This document shows positions 12,553 through 13,926 of a DNA stretch of 13,926 nt, in pieces. Below the pieces are notes generated by a model, which was not told where the DNA came from, searched no databases, and saw nothing but the letters and a program-made list of their open reading frames with translations. This stretch comes from Bacteriovoracaceae bacterium UBA1511 (lineage in GTDB: Bacteria; Bdellovibrionota; Bacteriovoracia; Bacteriovoracales; Bacteriovoracaceae). Location: positions 3,728 through 17,653 of the forward strand of contig DCQT01000033.1 in the NCBI GenBank assembly GCA_002323535.1, in the 5' to 3' direction. The position numbers and the translations under genes were made by a program. Every line of letters begins with the position of its first letter. The stretch's first letter is position 1.

Positions 12553-13926
12553 ATGAATTTAGTTCGTGAAATTCATTTGTTTATTATTGTTGGAATAACT
12601 GCTTTTGTTTCGGCCGTTTTGGTGTGTAGGTATTTTCAGTGGCAAAAAATGATAAGCTACTTTGGCGGAAAACAAAGAAAAAAAATATATTTTTTTGCAT
12701 CAATTTTAGTATTCATTTCTTTTTTTCTGACGATTCTAGCTTATCGTGGTCCTTACTTTACTTATGATTTAAAAAAAATGAAAAATAATGGCGCGGATAT
12801 TTCTGTTGTTTTGGATATTTCAAATAGTATGTACGCCCAAGATATTGCACCATCTAGGCTTATTAGATCAAAAATGGCCATAAAAAAACTTCTGAAGTCT
12901 CTCTCTGGAGACAGAGTGTCTTTAGTCACTTTCGCCGGCAGGGCAGTGAGAAACTCCCCACTTACAAGAGACTATGCCTCGCTGGATGTTTTTTTAGATG
13001 AAGTTGACCCTACTCAAATACCATTTCAAGGAACAAACATAAACGAGGCGATTGAATTAGGGGTGAAAACTCTACTTAAAACGGAAGAGGACTCTCGTTT
13101 TTTAATCTTTATATCTGACGGAGAAAGTCATAAGGAATCTCTTGATAAGGCGATAAATTTATTAAGAGAAAATAATATAAAGTTGTTGGTTGCGTCGGTA
13201 GGGTCTCTTCAAGGTGCACCGGTACCGACAAAAGGTGCTGAAGGTGAAAATGATAGTTTTAAAAAGGATGAAAATGGGAACATTGTCCTTTCAAAATCTA
13301 ATAGATCATTACTAAAAAAGTTTGCCAATGATGCAGGGGGATTTTTTATTACAGGAAGTAATTTTGATGACGAGATATTTAGTGTGATTTCTTCATCTCT
13401 TAAAAAAGCAAGTGGTCTAGGATCAGAATCAAATAAAAAGTTGCCGAATGAGGTGTTTCAATATTTTTTATTGGCCGCCTTTGTTTTATTTATTTTTTCA
13501 AAAAGATTATTGAAGAAATCAATCTTATTAAGTGCTGTGATCATAAACTGCTTTTTCTCTGTGCCAGATTCTTCTGCTTTTGTTTTTGATAAAAAAAGCA
13601 CTCTTTATCAACAAGGTGAATTTAAAAGAGGGGAGAATTACTTAAAAAAGAGAATAAGTGAAGGAGAGGATCTTTTTTATGAGCTAGGAAATTTTTATTA
13701 TAGGCAAAAAAAATTCAACGAAGCCAAAGGTGCTTTTTTAAAATCTAATAATAAAAATTCCTCTTATAATGCGGGTAATTCATTTTTTCAAATGGGGGAA
13801 TTTGACCAAGCAATAAGTCAGTATGAAAAATTTTTAAGAGAGTTCCCTGATGATAAGGATGCTAAATATAATCTAGAGCTGGCAAAAAAAATGAAGCAAA
13901 ACTCAGAAAAGCAAAATTCAGAAAAG
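12553..13926 (+). CDS. batB: BatB-BatC fusion: membrane vWA protein with C-terminal TPR region (3' end outside window)
   Basis: 458 codons are visible and the frame is open at the window end. Segments at about 6-26 and 44-63 are membrane spans, followed by AYRGPY and a vWA domain with D88-I-S-N-S92, TFAGRA, the QGTNINEAI loop and ISDGE (D189). The segment PVPTKGAEG near residue 224 is typical of BatB. After a third span (about 302-317) comes KRLLKK, a fourth hydrophobic stretch (about 322-338) and SSAF, then a TPR-like region: YQQGEFKRGENYL, YELGNFYYRQKKFNEAKGAF, and YNAGNSFFQMGEFDQAISQYEKFL ending in NLELAKK. This matches BatC, usually a separate periplasmic TPR protein. With positive-inside reasoning both vWA and TPR parts face the periplasm. 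It starts 8 bases after batA; the SD is weak (TAGG). A Lys/Gln-rich low-complexity stretch begins at the end. Confidence 0.88.
   Translation, partial: MNLVREIHLFIIVGITAFVSAVLVCRYFQWQKMISYFGGKQRKKIYFFASILVFISFFLTILAYRGPYFTYDLKKMKNNGADISVVLDISNSMYAQDIAPSRLIRSKMAIKKLLKSLSGDRVSLVTFAGRAVRNSPLTRDYASLDVFLDEVDPTQIPFQGTNINEAIELGVKTLLKTEEDSRFLIFISDGESHKESLDKAINLLRENNIKLLVASVGSLQGAPVPTKGAEGENDSFKKDENGNIVLSKSNRSLLKKFANDAGGFFITGSNFDDEIFSVISSSLKKASGLGSESNKKLPNEVFQYFLLAAFVLFIFSKRLLKKSILLSAVIINCFFSVPDSSAFVFDKKSTLYQQGEFKRGENYLKKRISEGEDLFYELGNFYYRQKKFNEAKGAFLKSNNKNSSYNAGNSFFQMGEFDQAISQYEKFLREFPDDKDAKYNLELAKKMKQNSEKQNSEK

Overview
The window is AT-rich, densely packed bacterial chromosome. It has a MoxR/Bat (aerotolerance-type) operon, a FadD close to the E. 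coli enzyme, many strong AGGAG/GGGGAG ribosome binding sites, and a MopE-type DGIDNNCDG motif of the kind common in myxobacteria and other predatory or complex Gram-negatives. Together these suggest a Gram-negative of the Bdellovibrionota type (Bacteriovorax-like). That assignment is an inference from style, not proven by a marker gene. No tRNA, rRNA, CRISPR array or insertion sequence was seen.

Region 1 (1-2058) holds two exported proteins. The first is the 3' part of a large protein carrying one MopE-like metal-binding motif followed by a CHAP/NlpC-like Cys-His-Asn hydrolase domain. The second is a signal-peptide protein with a papain/C39-like Cys-His-Asn arrangement. They are separated by a terminator and a hairpin that buries the second gene's Shine-Dalgarno (SD) site.

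Region 2 (2061-8705) is a patchwork of short transcription units, many for lipid chemistry. It contains a fatty acid hydroxylase/sterol desaturase family membrane enzyme (-), a small GIY-YIG protein that appears to start at ATT (+), a DUF5522 Cys-cluster protein (-), FadD acyl-CoA ligase (+) and an HPF/RaiA-like ribosome hibernation protein (+). These are followed by a YhhN lysoplasmalogenase family protein (-), a YeeZ-like atypical SDR (-), a DUF374 lysophospholipid acyltransferase (+) and a FabH ketoacyl-ACP synthase III (+). Convergent neighbours overlap at their 3' ends or nearly touch.

Region 3 (8693-13926) starts with a lipoprotein gene overlapping fabH, probably also ATT-initiated. It continues as a tight operon: moxR ATPase, DUF58 vWA protein, DUF4381-like membrane protein, batA, and a batB-batC fusion cut by the window end. 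MoxR-type AAA+ proteins are thought to act as chaperones for vWA partners. Here one ATPase is followed by three vWA proteins, two of them membrane-anchored with the vWA domain predicted on the periplasmic side.

The most notable non-coding features are two hairpins whose 3' arm is the SD of the next gene (1198-1223 and 5202-5248), two probable ATT start codons, and one probable leaderless gene (7000). No wholly new multi-gene system was recognised.
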